64,000 bases of DNA from an uncultured Collinsella sp. Its GTDB lineage: Bacteria > Actinomycetota > Coriobacteriia > Coriobacteriales > Coriobacteriaceae. The position numbers were made by a program, and so were the translations under genes. The stretch covers positions 20,785 through 84,784 of the forward strand of contig CAUBIC010000012.1 of assembly GCA_958435945.1 (NCBI GenBank), given 5' to 3'. Under the pieces are notes generated by a model that saw only the letters and a program-made list of their open reading frames with translations, did not search any database and was not told the origin of the DNA. This document shows, piece by piece, positions 1 to 9,078 of the stretch (its first letter is position 1; the number at the start of each line of letters is the position of its first letter).

Positions 1-1197
1 CACACCGTATTCGTCGCTGCCCGGGCGATGACGATCGCGCAGATAACTCGGCACCTCGCGGAGCCCACTTGAATGAATATCGGCCAACGCCGCATCGATC
101 GAAGCCTCGCACGCGTTCGATTTAGGCGCCAAGCACACATAGAGAGCAGCCTGAGCCAGATTAATACGGCACTCGGGATAGCCAATGACCTCGGCAGACT
201 TAAACGCGGCATGTGCCACCAAAAGCGCCTGTGGGTCGGCGTTGCCAACATCCTCAGAAGCCTGAATCATAATACGACGAGCGATAAACTTAGGATCCTC
301 CCCCGCGTCAATCATGCGCGCGAGCCAATAAATCGTGGCATCGGGGTCGCTACCGCGCATAGACTTAATAAACGCACTGATGATGTCGTAGTGCATGTCA
401 CCGTTTTTGTCATACGAAAACCCACGGCGCGGATTGGCGATCTTCACATCGTCGACCGTGATGGGATACCGCTCCCCCGCCGCCGGAGCCGGCGTCCCCT
501 CGGTATCGGGACGCGTGACGGCAATCTCGCTCGCCAACTCAAGCGTCGTCAAGGCCGAGCGTGCATCACCCGCTGCCAGCGTGCAAATGGTCTTGACCGT
601 ATCATCATCGGCCGAGAATTTGCCGTTCAGGCCCTGAGGTGCCTCGAGCGCGCGCTCGATAAGCATGGCGATATCCTCGTCCTTTAAATGCTCAAGCTCC
701 ACGACTCGACCACGTGAGAGCAGCGCCGAGTTGACCTCGAAGTACGGATTCTCCGTCGTAGCGCCAATCATAATGACGGTACGGTTCTCAACTGCATGCA
801 GCAGGGCATCCTGCTGCGACTTAGAGAAACGGTGAATCTCATCGATGAATAGAATGGTGCGGCGGTCGTACGTATTCAGGCGCGTCTTGGCCTCGTCGAT
901 CACGCGACGCAAGTCCTTCACGGTGCCCGTCACGGCGCTGACCTCGACAAACTCGCTCTTTGTATGGTTGGCGATAATGTGGGCCAGCGTCGTCTTACCC
1001 GTACCGGCCGGCCCGTACAGAATCACGCTCGAAAGCACGTCGTGCTCGATCGCGGCACGCAACCATGAGCCCTTACCGACGGCCTTTTGCTGGCCCACAT
1101 ACTCGTCGAGCGAATTGGGGCGCATGCGAACCGCAAGCGGCGCATTCTGAAAGGAACGCTCGCGCGTCGAGGCAGAAAAAAGGTCGTCCATAGCCAT
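1..1197 (-). CDS. rarA: Replication-associated recombination protein A (RarA/MgsA), 3' end cut by window
   Basis: This is an AAA+ ATPase of the clamp-loader-like RarA family, which acts at stalled replication forks. About 399 codons are visible and the C-terminus runs off the window start; family members are usually 420-450 residues. Reading the minus strand, the protein opens MAMDDLFSAS, then shows RPNSLDEYVGQ, a Walker A GPAGTGKTT, a Walker B ILFIDEIHRF and sensor 1 GATTENPYFEVNSALLSR, all hallmarks of RarA rather than DnaX or RuvB. In-frame ATGs stand at 1206, 1197 and 1191. I chose 1197; the GGGATGG just upstream could equally serve 1191. A TATAAT box lies about 35 bp upstream. The gene follows dgt on the same strand, but the promoter-like gap suggests separate transcription. 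Confidence 0.93.
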   Translation of the reverse strand, partial: MAMDDLFSASTRERSFQNAPLAVRMRPNSLDEYVGQQKAVGKGSWLRAAIEHDVLSSVILYGPAGTGKTTLAHIIANHTKSEFVEVSAVTGTVKDLRRVIDEAKTRLNTYDRRTILFIDEIHRFSKSQQDALLHAVENRTVIMIGATTENPYFEVNSALLSRGRVVELEHLKDEDIAMLIERALEAPQGLNGKFSADDDTVKTICTLAAGDARSALTTLELASEIAVTRPDTEGTPAPAAGERYPITVDDVKIANPRRGFSYDKNGDMHYDIISAFIKSMRGSDPDATIYWLARMIDAGEDPKFIARRIMIQASEDVGNADPQALLVAHAAFKSAEVIGYPECRINLAQAALYVCLAPKSNACEASIDAALADIHSSGLREVPSYLRDRHRPGSDEYGV

Positions 1198-1231
1198 CCC
1201 GTGCATCAATCAAAAACGTTTTTCACTAATA

Positions 1232-1237
1232 ATTATA
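1232..1237 (-). promoter_or_regulatory. Possible -10 box for rarA
   Basis: A perfect TATAAT on the minus strand lies in the short AT-rich gap between the dgt stop and the rarA start. The hexamer about 17 bp upstream matches TTGACA poorly, so only the -10 is convincing. Confidence 0.4.
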
Positions 1238-1252
1238 CCGAATATATACGAA

Positions 1253-2500
1253 CTACCGTTCGTTAATATAGGTACGGTGCGGAAACTTCAATCCCGGGAA
1301 CAACTTGCTCGTGAGCTCGCAGAAATAGCCGTCCGTCATGCTCGCGATGTAATCCACTACCGCTTGATCCTTGTCGTCCTGCCAGGCATAGGTACGGTCG
1401 TAGTAGGAAAGCTGCTGATCAATGCGAGAAATGTGGTGCTTAAAGATGTACGAGGACTCGTCGCCTTCGTTTATATCCTGCAGGCAACGGTCGTAGAGCT
1501 TTTCGAACGCCTCGCGCAGTTCCGCTTCGGAGTCGCCTTCGATGCCGCCCTTGCTATAGATCTTCTCGTAGTTCTCGCGCTTGGCTCGGCGGATTTCCTC
1601 AAACAGCTCCTCGCTCATCTCGATGCGCGGTTTGCCGTAGCTATGCTCAACGATATCGATGGAGGCATGCGTAAGGATCCAGCTGTTGTATGCCCCACCC
1701 AGGCCATCGTCAAAAGCATCGGGCGACAGCAGGCCCGCCGCAATGGCGTCTTGGCGATCGCGCCCAACATAGGCAAGGATATCCGAGATGCGGACCACGC
1801 AGCCCTCGAGCGTCATGGGACGCAGGTGCCCAATTGCGCTATAGCCCTTGGCAATACAGTCCTCAACCGTCTGATCGAACTGACCAAAGGATGCCATGTG
1901 TGACAGCTCAAATACGCGCTGCTCATATTCGCCGTTATGGCACAACACGCCATCGAGCGTCTGGAGCGACACGTTGCGGCCGTACAGGGCATCGAGCACG
2001 CGGACCGACTGCACGTTATGGAAAAAGTAGCGACCCGTGCGCTCGTGATAGATATCGTTGAGAAAGCGCTCACCGGCGTGGCCAAAGGGCGTGTGTCCTA
2101 AGTCGTGGCCCAGGCCAATCGCCTCGATCAGATCGCAGTTGAGCCCCAGGGCGCGACCGATATCGCGCGCAATGCGCGAAACAAGCTGCACGTGCAGACC
2201 GCGGCGTGACAGGTCGTCGTTGCTACGGAAGCTAAAGACCTGCGTTTTGCCTGCATAACGCGTGTATGCAGGCAAATGCAGAATTTTTTCGGTATCGCGC
2301 ATAAACGCCGGGCGCATGAGCGTGCCTTTGTCGGCAGCGCGATCAATTCGACGAATGACCTGGTCGTCGTTGCAACGATACGGATTGACGGCACCCGAAG
2401 CGCGATCGGCGGAAATGCGCTCGATGAGTTCGGGCGACAACGCCGCGGGAATGCGGTCCATGCGCGCCTTAATGACGGCCGTTTCTTGATTAGTTGCCAT
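1253..2500 (-). CDS. dgt: dGTPase-like deoxynucleotide triphosphohydrolase (HD domain)
   Basis: HD-superfamily phosphohydrolase of the dNTP triphosphohydrolase family, predicted to cleave dNTPs to nucleoside plus tripolyphosphate in the cytoplasm. The 415-residue protein shows the family start (TRYAGKTQVFSF, then LHVQLVSRIARDIGRALGL) and the metal-binding GLGHDLGHTPFGHAGE with the HD pair. A further His (VLCHNGEY) and Asp (RISDILAYVGRDRQDA) complete the pattern. I start it at the ATG at 2500, which has AAGGAG 6 bp upstream; an in-frame ATG at 2527 lies upstream of that ribosome site. Which dNTP is preferred cannot be told from sequence. Confidence 0.9.
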   Translation of the reverse strand: MATNQETAVIKARMDRIPAALSPELIERISADRASGAVNPYRCNDDQVIRRIDRAADKGTLMRPAFMRDTEKILHLPAYTRYAGKTQVFSFRSNDDLSRRGLHVQLVSRIARDIGRALGLNCDLIEAIGLGHDLGHTPFGHAGERFLNDIYHERTGRYFFHNVQSVRVLDALYGRNVSLQTLDGVLCHNGEYEQRVFELSHMASFGQFDQTVEDCIAKGYSAIGHLRPMTLEGCVVRISDILAYVGRDRQDAIAAGLLSPDAFDDGLGGAYNSWILTHASIDIVEHSYGKPRIEMSEELFEEIRRAKRENYEKIYSKGGIEGDSEAELREAFEKLYDRCLQDINEGDESSYIFKHHISRIDQQLSYYDRTYAWQDDKDQAVVDYIASMTDGYFCELTSKLFPGLKFPHRTYINER

Positions 2501-2531
2501 GGCATGCTCCTTAAGAAGGATGCGCAATCGG

Positions 2532-2954
2532 TTACAATGTGCAGCCCACGACCTCGATTATGGCAAAAATCGGCACCAAAAACGGGAGCAATGGCAGGGA
2601 GCGCGATTTTGCGATGAGGCAAGCGACGGCAAGGGTCAGGAGCGCAACCGCAAACGCGACAACGCCGCCCAGGGGATCGAAGGTACAAAGGGCAAAGAGT
2701 GCCTTGACGTCCCCCATGCCAATGCCAGGAGCGTGGCGAACTCTACGCCAGAGCGACTCGGTAAGCACAAGGCCAAGGTAGACGATGACCGCAAGACCGG
2801 CGTGGTCAAGCGCTGTGTTCAAACCGAGGTCGAGCCAAACGCCCGCCAACGCCGCCACGGCACATGCGCCGGCAAGCCCATTGGGAAACCGTCGCTCTCG
2901 GGCATCAATTGCCACGCCGGCAAAGATGCAAATCCAAAACGGGATATAGACCAT
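2532..2954 (-). CDS. Small prepilin-peptidase-like protein (peptidase A24)
   Basis: Hydrophobic 140-residue protein with the two aspartates of type IV prepilin peptidases: one in DARERRFPN (about residue 18) and one in GIGMGDVK, the GxGD-type motif. It lacks the N-terminal methylase domain of full-length PilD, as in CpaA/TadV-type enzymes. It should be an inner-membrane protease that removes leaders from pilin-like proteins. The start at 2954 is set by a strong GAGGAGGAG ribosome site; the open frame runs 15 codons further upstream without support. No pilin or secretion gene is near, so its substrate is unknown. It sits just upstream of dgt (32 bp) and may be cotranscribed with it. Confidence 0.72.
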   Translation of the reverse strand: MVYIPFWICIFAGVAIDARERRFPNGLAGACAVAALAGVWLDLGLNTALDHAGLAVIVYLGLVLTESLWRRVRHAPGIGMGDVKALFALCTFDPLGGVVAFAVALLTLAVACLIAKSRSLPLLPFLVPIFAIIEVVGCTL

Positions 2955-2985
2955 CGGACTCCTCCTCGAGCTGCATCGCAAAAGC

Positions 2986-3027
2986 AAAAACCACCACAAA
3001 GGTGCCTGTCCCCTTTGCGGTGGTTTT
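2986..3027 (-). terminator. Intrinsic terminator of the glycosyltransferase gene; GGGGAC-type hairpin
   Basis: Inverted repeat with arms 2987-3002 and 3012-3027 (one mismatch). On the minus strand it ends in TTTTTGCTTTT. The loop side carries GGGGACAGGCACC, a motif shared with several other hairpins in the window. Confidence 0.8.
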
Positions 3028-3035
3028 GGTGGTGG

Positions 3036-4331
3036 TTATTTGGCGCCTTGCATGACCTCGTCAAGGGTAACGTTGACGGCGTGCTGCGTCGGCACCCAGT
3101 CGACATTCAGGAACAGCGCGGCCACCGTGATGGGGATATAGCTGAACATAAAGATCGGGAAGGTAAACAGGTTAGTCACCAGACGCCACTTTTGCGCGCA
3201 GTGAATGTGCTTATACTCAAAGATAGTCGTGAGCAGCGCCAGGATAAAGAAGGTCTGATACATCATGGCGAAGGTCATAATGAGCGAAGCGGCGCACGCC
3301 TGCATCTCGACTTCGGTAGCCAAGAAACCATGCGAAAGGCCACCCACAATCAAGAACGTCGCATTAGCGAGCATCGAGATCAGCGATAGCAGCATACCCG
3401 GGGCGATCGTCATGAACATGTCGTAGGCGGCAAAGCGATGATAGCGGAACGTCGACTTGACCAGATGCTTACCGTAGGTAAAGAACACCTGGTAAAAGCC
3501 CTTGGTCCAGCGCATACGCTGCTTCCAGGATGCCTTGAACGTCACGGGTTGCTCGTCAAAGAACTCCGCCGGCGCATAGCCAATGCGAATACCGTGAATA
3601 GCGCAGAACGTAGTGAACTGAATGTCCTCGGTCAGCGTGTGGAACTGCCAACCGTGCATGCCCTCGATAACGCTTGACGAGATAAGGTAACCCGAACCCG
3701 AAACAGCGCAGGACGTCTTGCAGATATTACGCGCGTTGTTGAGGAAGCGCGCCTCGCGTAGATACCACGTGGCATTAGCAGCCGAGATCCACGAGCTGCC
3801 GAAGTTCTTGGAATTGCGATAGCTCGTGACCACATGGAAGCCCTGGTCAAAGGCATCATTCATCTTGGAAACGTAATCGCGGGAGATAACGTTATCGGCA
3901 TCGAAGATAAAGTAGCCCTCAAACGTGTCGGGATACTCGTTGAGAATGCGGTCGAAGCCAAAGTCCATGACCCAGCTCTTGCCCTTGCGGGCCAGGTCAT
4001 TGCGCTCGTAAACAATGGCACCGGCCTCGCGCGCGAGCTGCGCCGTGTTGTCGGTGCAGGCATCGGCAACGACAAAGACCTCGATAAGCTCGGACGGATA
4101 GTCCTGGTCCTTGATGGAGCGTACGAGATTGGCAATTACGGCTTCCTCGTTATGCGCCGCGATAAAGAAGGCATAGCGATGGAGTTTTTTGGCCTTGGGA
4201 GGCGCGACCTCGCCACGAAGAGCGCCAATGACAAAGAAGACCACCTGGTACAGAAAGCAGACCGTGAGCAGCGTGACGACAATCTGGTTGAAGATCACGA
4301 TGGGTGTGTTGGTTTGTAAAAAGGCGAGCAT
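3036..4331 (-). CDS. Processive family 2 glycosyltransferase, membrane-bound
   Basis: A 431-residue GT2 enzyme resembling the cellulose/hyaluronan/poly-GlcNAc synthase group. It has an N-terminal membrane segment, then a GT-A domain with AAHNEEAVI, the nucleotide-sugar DxD in FDADNVI, the acceptor-site TED (HTLTEDIQF) and the QRMRW motif of processive enzymes. Several hydrophobic C-terminal segments follow, consistent with a polymer-exporting channel. The sugar and polymer cannot be assigned; no partner export or modification gene is adjacent. The start is the ATG at 4331 with GGGAG 5 bp upstream; an in-frame TTG lies 15 bp earlier. The gene is bounded downstream by an intrinsic terminator, so it probably forms its own unit. 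Confidence 0.85.
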   Translation of the reverse strand: MLAFLQTNTPIVIFNQIVVTLLTVCFLYQVVFFVIGALRGEVAPPKAKKLHRYAFFIAAHNEEAVIANLVRSIKDQDYPSELIEVFVVADACTDNTAQLAREAGAIVYERNDLARKGKSWVMDFGFDRILNEYPDTFEGYFIFDADNVISRDYVSKMNDAFDQGFHVVTSYRNSKNFGSSWISAANATWYLREARFLNNARNICKTSCAVSGSGYLISSSVIEGMHGWQFHTLTEDIQFTTFCAIHGIRIGYAPAEFFDEQPVTFKASWKQRMRWTKGFYQVFFTYGKHLVKSTFRYHRFAAYDMFMTIAPGMLLSLISMLANATFLIVGGLSHGFLATEVEMQACAASLIMTFAMMYQTFFILALLTTIFEYKHIHCAQKWRLVTNLFTFPIFMFSYIPITVAALFLNVDWVPTQHAVNVTLDEVMQGAK

Positions 4332-4413
4332 GCAGGCTCCCAGCAACGTGTAACGTAAACAATCGTATATCTTACCGCAGGCTTACCGAGTTCAAGAAAC
4401 CACCTAATACTGG

Positions 4414-5427
4414 CTAGGCTTCGAGAAGACCGAGCTGCGGAACGATGTCGTCGCCGGCGGCAGTGCGACCAAGCGAACGCGGGGCCAGATCGTCCAGAAC
4501 CGCGGCAAGATCCCACGGCAGCTCATCACGGCACTCAATGCGCTTCCCCGTTACGGGATGATCGAACGCAACGCGCCAAGAATGCAGGAACTGCCTGGTC
4601 AGGCCCTGATCGGCACGCGCATCGCACTTGCCGTAGAGCGGATCGCCCACGCAGGCGTGGTTGATATGGCGCATATGCACGCGAATCTGATGTGTGCGGC
4701 CCGTAAACAGGTGGCACTCAACGAGCGTATAGCCGTCGTCAAAACGCGTGGAATCAAAGCGCTCGAGGACCTTAAAGGTCGTAATGGCCTGACGGGCAAA
4801 GGGGTCATCCGAAACCGCCATCTTGACGCGGTCGCGCGTAGAACGGGCGATACCGGTATTGATGGTGCCCTCGTCCATGGCGATGTGCCCGTGGACAAGC
4901 GTGATATAGCGGCGGTCGAGCGTGCGCGTGCGGATGAGATTCTGAAGCGCGCGCTGGGTGTCGTCATCTTTTGCCGCGAGCATAAGGCCCGAGGTATCGC
5001 GATCCAGGCGATGCACGATGCCGGGGCGGTCCTCACCCTGCACAGTACCAAGATGATCGATGCCGCAGTGGTAGACCAGAGCGTTCGCAAGGGTGCCGCT
5101 CTCGTGGCCATGGGCGGGATGGCACACCAGGCCCCGCTGCTTGGAGAGCACGATAAGGTAGTCGTCCTCGTAGCGGATATCGAGGGGAATGGCCTCGGGA
5201 ATCACGTCGGTCGGGTCGTGCGGCTCGGGCAAGTCGACCGAGATGCGATCGCCGGCGCGTACGGCGTACTTTTTAGAGAGACAAGTCTCACCGTTGACGG
5301 CAACGGCGCCTCCCTCGATCAGATGCGCGCAGGCAGAGCGCGTGGGACAGCCATCGTTGGCGCCCAAATAGGCGTCAAGACGCTGACCAGCGGAATCGTC
5401 GGCAACAAGAATATGGATGTCGGCCAT
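4414..5427 (-). CDS. RluA/RluD-family 23S rRNA pseudouridine synthase
   Basis: A 337-residue enzyme that isomerises uridine in large-subunit rRNA. It has an N-terminal S4 RNA-binding domain (QRLDAYLGA to AGDRISVDLP) and a catalytic domain with the signature HRLDRDTSGLML holding the catalytic Asp, plus the later GRTHQIRVHM motif. Length and layout fit RluD-type enzymes, which modify helix 69; the exact target cannot be told from sequence. Its ATG overlaps the lspA stop (TAATG), indicating translational coupling, as is usual for lspA-rluD pairs. Confidence 0.9.
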   Translation of the reverse strand: MADIHILVADDSAGQRLDAYLGANDGCPTRSACAHLIEGGAVAVNGETCLSKKYAVRAGDRISVDLPEPHDPTDVIPEAIPLDIRYEDDYLIVLSKQRGLVCHPAHGHESGTLANALVYHCGIDHLGTVQGEDRPGIVHRLDRDTSGLMLAAKDDDTQRALQNLIRTRTLDRRYITLVHGHIAMDEGTINTGIARSTRDRVKMAVSDDPFARQAITTFKVLERFDSTRFDDGYTLVECHLFTGRTHQIRVHMRHINHACVGDPLYGKCDARADQGLTRQFLHSWRVAFDHPVTGKRIECRDELPWDLAAVLDDLAPRSLGRTAAGDDIVPQLGLLEA

Positions 5428-6026
5428 TAACGCTCATTCCTTTCGCGAATCTTGCGGGCACGCTCCCCACGCTGCTTGGCTTTGCGCTTAGCGCGGGCCT
5501 CATCACGGGCATTGAGCTCGGCAGTCGCATCAACCTCGCGGGCCGCGGGACTCAAGAACATGTAGCCGAAGAGGGCGAGCACAACGCCCACGGTAATGCC
5601 GATATCGGCCACATTGAAGACCGGAAAGTCGATGAAGGTGGTGGCAATAAAATCGGTCACAAAGCCAAAGGCCAAACGATCGATAGCGTTGCCGATAGCA
5701 CCGCCCGCGACCATAGCCATGCCCACAACCTCCAAGCGAGCAAGCTGGGGCGCGCGAAGCAAGTACACGGCAATGGCGACAATGACCGCAAGCGCCAGCA
5801 AAGCAAACGCAACGCCATGCCCCTCGCCAATGCTAAAGGCAGCACCGATATTGCGGACAAACAGGAAGTCGATCACACCGGGGATAACAGTCACATGCAA
5901 AGCGTCGCCCACGGCACGAACCGCAAGCTTGGTCAGCTGATCAAAAAGCAGCACAACCAGCACCACCCCACCAGCAACACCTAACCGCCAGCGCAAAGGC
6001 GGCGTCATATCCCCAGCACGACCCAA
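5427..6026 (-). CDS. lspA: Lipoprotein signal peptidase II
   Basis: Membrane aspartyl protease that removes signal peptides from diacylglyceryl-modified prolipoproteins. The protein has four hydrophobic segments, a conserved FLFVRNIGAAFS, and the two catalytic-Asp motifs GNAIDRL and FNVADIGI. A basic C-terminal tail of about 40 residues, rich in Arg, Lys and Glu, extends past the usual end of LspA; similar tails occur in actinobacteria. The longest start is a TTG at 6026 with GGGGAT upstream; an in-frame ATG at 6008 is the alternative. It overlaps the downstream pseudouridine synthase gene by one base. A predicted client, a lipobox protein, is encoded at 45994. Confidence 0.93.
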   Translation of the reverse strand: MGRAGDMTPPLRWRLGVAGGVVLVVLLFDQLTKLAVRAVGDALHVTVIPGVIDFLFVRNIGAAFSIGEGHGVAFALLALAVIVAIAVYLLRAPQLARLEVVGMAMVAGGAIGNAIDRLAFGFVTDFIATTFIDFPVFNVADIGITVGVVLALFGYMFLSPAAREVDATAELNARDEARAKRKAKQRGERARKIRERNER

Positions 6027-6140
6027 AGAAATCCCCTACCCTCAAGAACATCGAATTCCGTTTAACACAAGTAAACATCTTATATTGCCACAAGCAGAGC
6101 GCACGACATATCCACCAACGCAAGCGAAATAACCAGCTAA

Positions 6141-6179
6141 AAAAACGAAAGCGGCATTCCGAAAAACAGAATGCCGCTT
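6141..6179 (-). terminator. Intrinsic terminator after ileS
   Basis: Perfect 11-bp inverted repeat (AAGCGGCATTC and its complement, 6149-6159 and 6169-6179) with TTTCGTTTTTTT following on the minus strand. Confidence 0.85.
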
Positions 6180-6198
6180 GGACGTGACAAAAGTTGAC

Positions 6199-6238
6199 GT
6201 TGGGGACGTTCTTGTTTGACAGTCGTTTAAGAACGTCC
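6199..6238. repeat. GGGGAC-type intergenic hairpin
   Basis: Arms 6204-6213 (GGACGTTCTT) and 6229-6238 are perfect complements, and the flanking GTTGG/CCAAC can extend the stem. It lies just 3' of the ileS stop, before the intrinsic terminator. It resembles other GGGGAC hairpins in the window. Confidence 0.65.
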
Positions 6239-6243
6239 AACGG

Positions 6244-9048
6244 TTAGTTCAGCGCATCAGCGCAGCGTTTGCAGATGTGAGCGTGGCCGTTGTACTCGCC
6301 GACGGTGGTGCGGTAGTTCCAGCAACGGTCGCAGCACTCGCCCTCGGCTGCCTCGATAGCAACGGAGAGCTCCTCGCCCTGGGTCAGCTCAACATCGGAG
6401 ACGATGTAGAACTCGGCCAGATCGACGGCCTTATCACCGGTCAGCAGCGCGTACATCTCGGCGGGAACGACCGCCTTGACGCGGACCTGCTGGCTCTTGG
6501 TGAAGGTGCCGGCAGAACGGGCATCCTCAAGGGCCTTGGTCACGGCGCTACGGAGCTCAAGAGAAGCCTCGAGCACGCCCTCAAACTCGTTGGCCTCATC
6601 GACCGTGATGGGCGACTTGTACCAATCGAGCAGCGCGGCGTACTTCTGGTGATCGACGCAGCCGGCGGGCGCATATGCCATGGCCTCGTCGACGGTGTAG
6701 GACAGGATCGGCTGCAGGTCGCGCATGAGCATCGAGAAGAGCTCGGCCAGCACGGTCTGGGCGCTGCGGCGCTCGAGCGAGCCGGGCTTATCGCAGTACA
6801 GACGGTCCTTCAGGGCGTCGAGGTACACGTTGGAAAGCTCGGTAACCACGAAGTCATAAAGCGCACGGTAAGCGCGCGGGAACTCGTAGCAAGAGTAAGC
6901 GTCGTCGACCTCGGCCTGAACCTGGGTCAGACGGGCAACCATGAGCTTGTCGAGCGGCAGCAGGTCGGCAAAGGCGACACCGTCGGTCTCAGGCTCAAAC
7001 TGGCCCTCGAGCTCGGAAAGCAGGAAGCGCAGCGTGTTGCGGAAGCGACGGTAGGCATCGGACGTACGAGCAAGGATCTCGTGGTCGATGGAAACGTCGG
7101 AGCTGGTATCGACGGATGCAACCCACAGACGGATGATATCGGCGCCCATCTCGTCGCAGACCTTGTTGGGGTCGATGACGTTGCCGAGCGACTTGGACAT
7201 CTTGCGGCCCTGGCCATCGAGTGTGAAGCCCTGAGAGACGACCGCCTTGTACGGAGCATGGCCGTTGGCACCCACCGAGGTGAGCAGCGAGCTCTGGAAC
7301 CAACCGCGGTGCTGGTCGGATCCCTCGAGATACACGTCCGCCGGGTACTCAAGCTCGGGGCGATACTCGCAGACGGCCTTCCAGGAAACGCCGGAGTCCC
7401 ACCACACATCGAGGATGTCCTTATCGGCCTTGAGGTGATGGCCGCCGCACTTGGGGCAGACGCAAGCCTCGCCCAGGTAGCTCTCGGGAGCGTCAGTAAA
7501 CCAGGCGTCGGAGCCCTTCTCGTGGAAGAGCTTGATGACGGCGTCGAGCGTGGCGTCGTTCATGACCTTCTCGCCGCAGTCGGCGCAGGTGTAGCTGGGG
7601 ATAGGCACGCCCCAGTTGCGCTGGCGGCTGATGCACCAGTCGGGACGCTGCTCGACCATGGCGCCAATGCGGTTGGCGGCATGGGCCGGATACCACTTGA
7701 CGTTCTCGCGGACCTCCTTGCCAGCCTGCTCACGCAAACCGGTCTTGTCCATCGAGACAAACCACTGGTCGGTAGCACGGAAGAGCACCGGGTGCTTGCA
7801 GCGCCAGCAGTGCGGATAGCTGTGCGTGATCTTCTTCTCGAGGATCAGGGTGCCGCGCTCGCGCAGGAACTCGATGATATGCGGGTTGGCCTCGTCGGTA
7901 TCCATGCCGCTGAAGGGGCCGCCGGTACCAAACTCCTCGCCGGTGTAGAACTTGCCGTCGCCATCAACCGGCATGCAGATGTCGGTGATGCCTTCCTTGA
8001 GGCAGGCGAAGTAGTCGTCGACGCCGTGGCCGGGCGAGTTGTGGACGATACCGGTACCGTCATCGACACCGACGTAGTCGGCCAGGAGCGCCACGCCCTC
8101 AACACCGTCAAAGATCGGCTGCTTGTAGTGGATGTGGTGGAAGGTCTCGGCGGGAACCACATAGGGCTTACCGTCGACCACAACCGGGGTGTACTCCCAG
8201 CCAAACTCCTCGCAGCACTTGGGAGCCAGGTCCTCGAGCATGACCTCGGCGCGGCCGTCGTGCTCAACGGCGACGTAGGCGGCGCCGGGCTTGAGAGAAA
8301 CGGCCTGGTCGGAGGGGATGGTCCACGGCGTGGTCGTCCAGATGATAAAGTCAACCGGGCCGTCGAAGTTCTCGAGGCCGGCGGGCTTGGAGGTCATCTC
8401 AAAGCGCACGAAGATGGACGGGCTCGTCTCGTCGGAGTACTCAATCTCGGCCTCAGCAAGTGCGGTATGGCAGTGCTTGCACCAGTGGACGGGCTTGTGG
8501 CCGCGATAGATCATGCCCTTGTCGAACATGGCCTTGAAAACCTCGATGTCGGCGGCGTCATGCTGGTGATAGAGCGTCAGATAGGGGTTGTCCCAATCGC
8601 CGAGCACGCCCAGGCGACGGAAGCCAGCCTTCTGCAGCTCGATGTTCTCGACAGCGAACTTGTTGCAAAGCTCGCGGATCTTAGCCGTGGAGGTCTGGTT
8701 GAACTTCTCGGTGCCGAGCTTCTCCTCGACCTTATGCTCGATCGGCTGGCCATGGCAGTCCCAACCGGGGACATAGGGAACCTCATAGCCCTGCATCATC
8801 CAGTAACGGTTGATCATGTCCTTGGAGATCTTGTTCATGGCGTGGCCGATGTGGATCGGGCCGTTGGCGTACGGAGGGCCGTCGTGCAGCACGAACTTCT
8901 TGTGACCCTCGTTCTTCTTCAGAACCTGCTCGTAGACCTTGTTGTCCTGCCAGTCCTTGAGTCGCTTGGGCTCGGACTTGGAAAGACCGGCACGCATGGG
9001 AAAACCGGTCTTGGGCAGATTCATCGTCTGCTTGTACTCGTTTGCCAC
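6244..9048 (-). CDS. ileS: Isoleucyl-tRNA synthetase
   Basis: Class I synthetase that charges tRNA-Ile. The 934-residue protein carries HIGH at about 66-69 (PIHIGHAMNK) and KMSKS in GRKMSKSLGN. It also has the editing domain between them and the C-terminal zinc knuckle (CDRCWNYR, then HICKRC) typical of bacterial IleRS. I start it at the GTG at 9048, preceded by AAAGGGGT; the frame stays open further upstream but only through the T-box leader. Expression is predicted to respond to uncharged tRNA-Ile through that leader. The gene ends before a GGGGAC hairpin and an intrinsic terminator, so it appears monocistronic. Confidence 0.97.
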   Translation of the reverse strand: MANEYKQTMNLPKTGFPMRAGLSKSEPKRLKDWQDNKVYEQVLKKNEGHKKFVLHDGPPYANGPIHIGHAMNKISKDMINRYWMMQGYEVPYVPGWDCHGQPIEHKVEEKLGTEKFNQTSTAKIRELCNKFAVENIELQKAGFRRLGVLGDWDNPYLTLYHQHDAADIEVFKAMFDKGMIYRGHKPVHWCKHCHTALAEAEIEYSDETSPSIFVRFEMTSKPAGLENFDGPVDFIIWTTTPWTIPSDQAVSLKPGAAYVAVEHDGRAEVMLEDLAPKCCEEFGWEYTPVVVDGKPYVVPAETFHHIHYKQPIFDGVEGVALLADYVGVDDGTGIVHNSPGHGVDDYFACLKEGITDICMPVDGDGKFYTGEEFGTGGPFSGMDTDEANPHIIEFLRERGTLILEKKITHSYPHCWRCKHPVLFRATDQWFVSMDKTGLREQAGKEVRENVKWYPAHAANRIGAMVEQRPDWCISRQRNWGVPIPSYTCADCGEKVMNDATLDAVIKLFHEKGSDAWFTDAPESYLGEACVCPKCGGHHLKADKDILDVWWDSGVSWKAVCEYRPELEYPADVYLEGSDQHRGWFQSSLLTSVGANGHAPYKAVVSQGFTLDGQGRKMSKSLGNVIDPNKVCDEMGADIIRLWVASVDTSSDVSIDHEILARTSDAYRRFRNTLRFLLSELEGQFEPETDGVAFADLLPLDKLMVARLTQVQAEVDDAYSCYEFPRAYRALYDFVVTELSNVYLDALKDRLYCDKPGSLERRSAQTVLAELFSMLMRDLQPILSYTVDEAMAYAPAGCVDHQKYAALLDWYKSPITVDEANEFEGVLEASLELRSAVTKALEDARSAGTFTKSQQVRVKAVVPAEMYALLTGDKAVDLAEFYIVSDVELTQGEELSVAIEAAEGECCDRCWNYRTTVGEYNGHAHICKRCADALN

Positions 9049-9078
9049 GGTACCCCTTTCATGTCGTGGGCGCGCACG

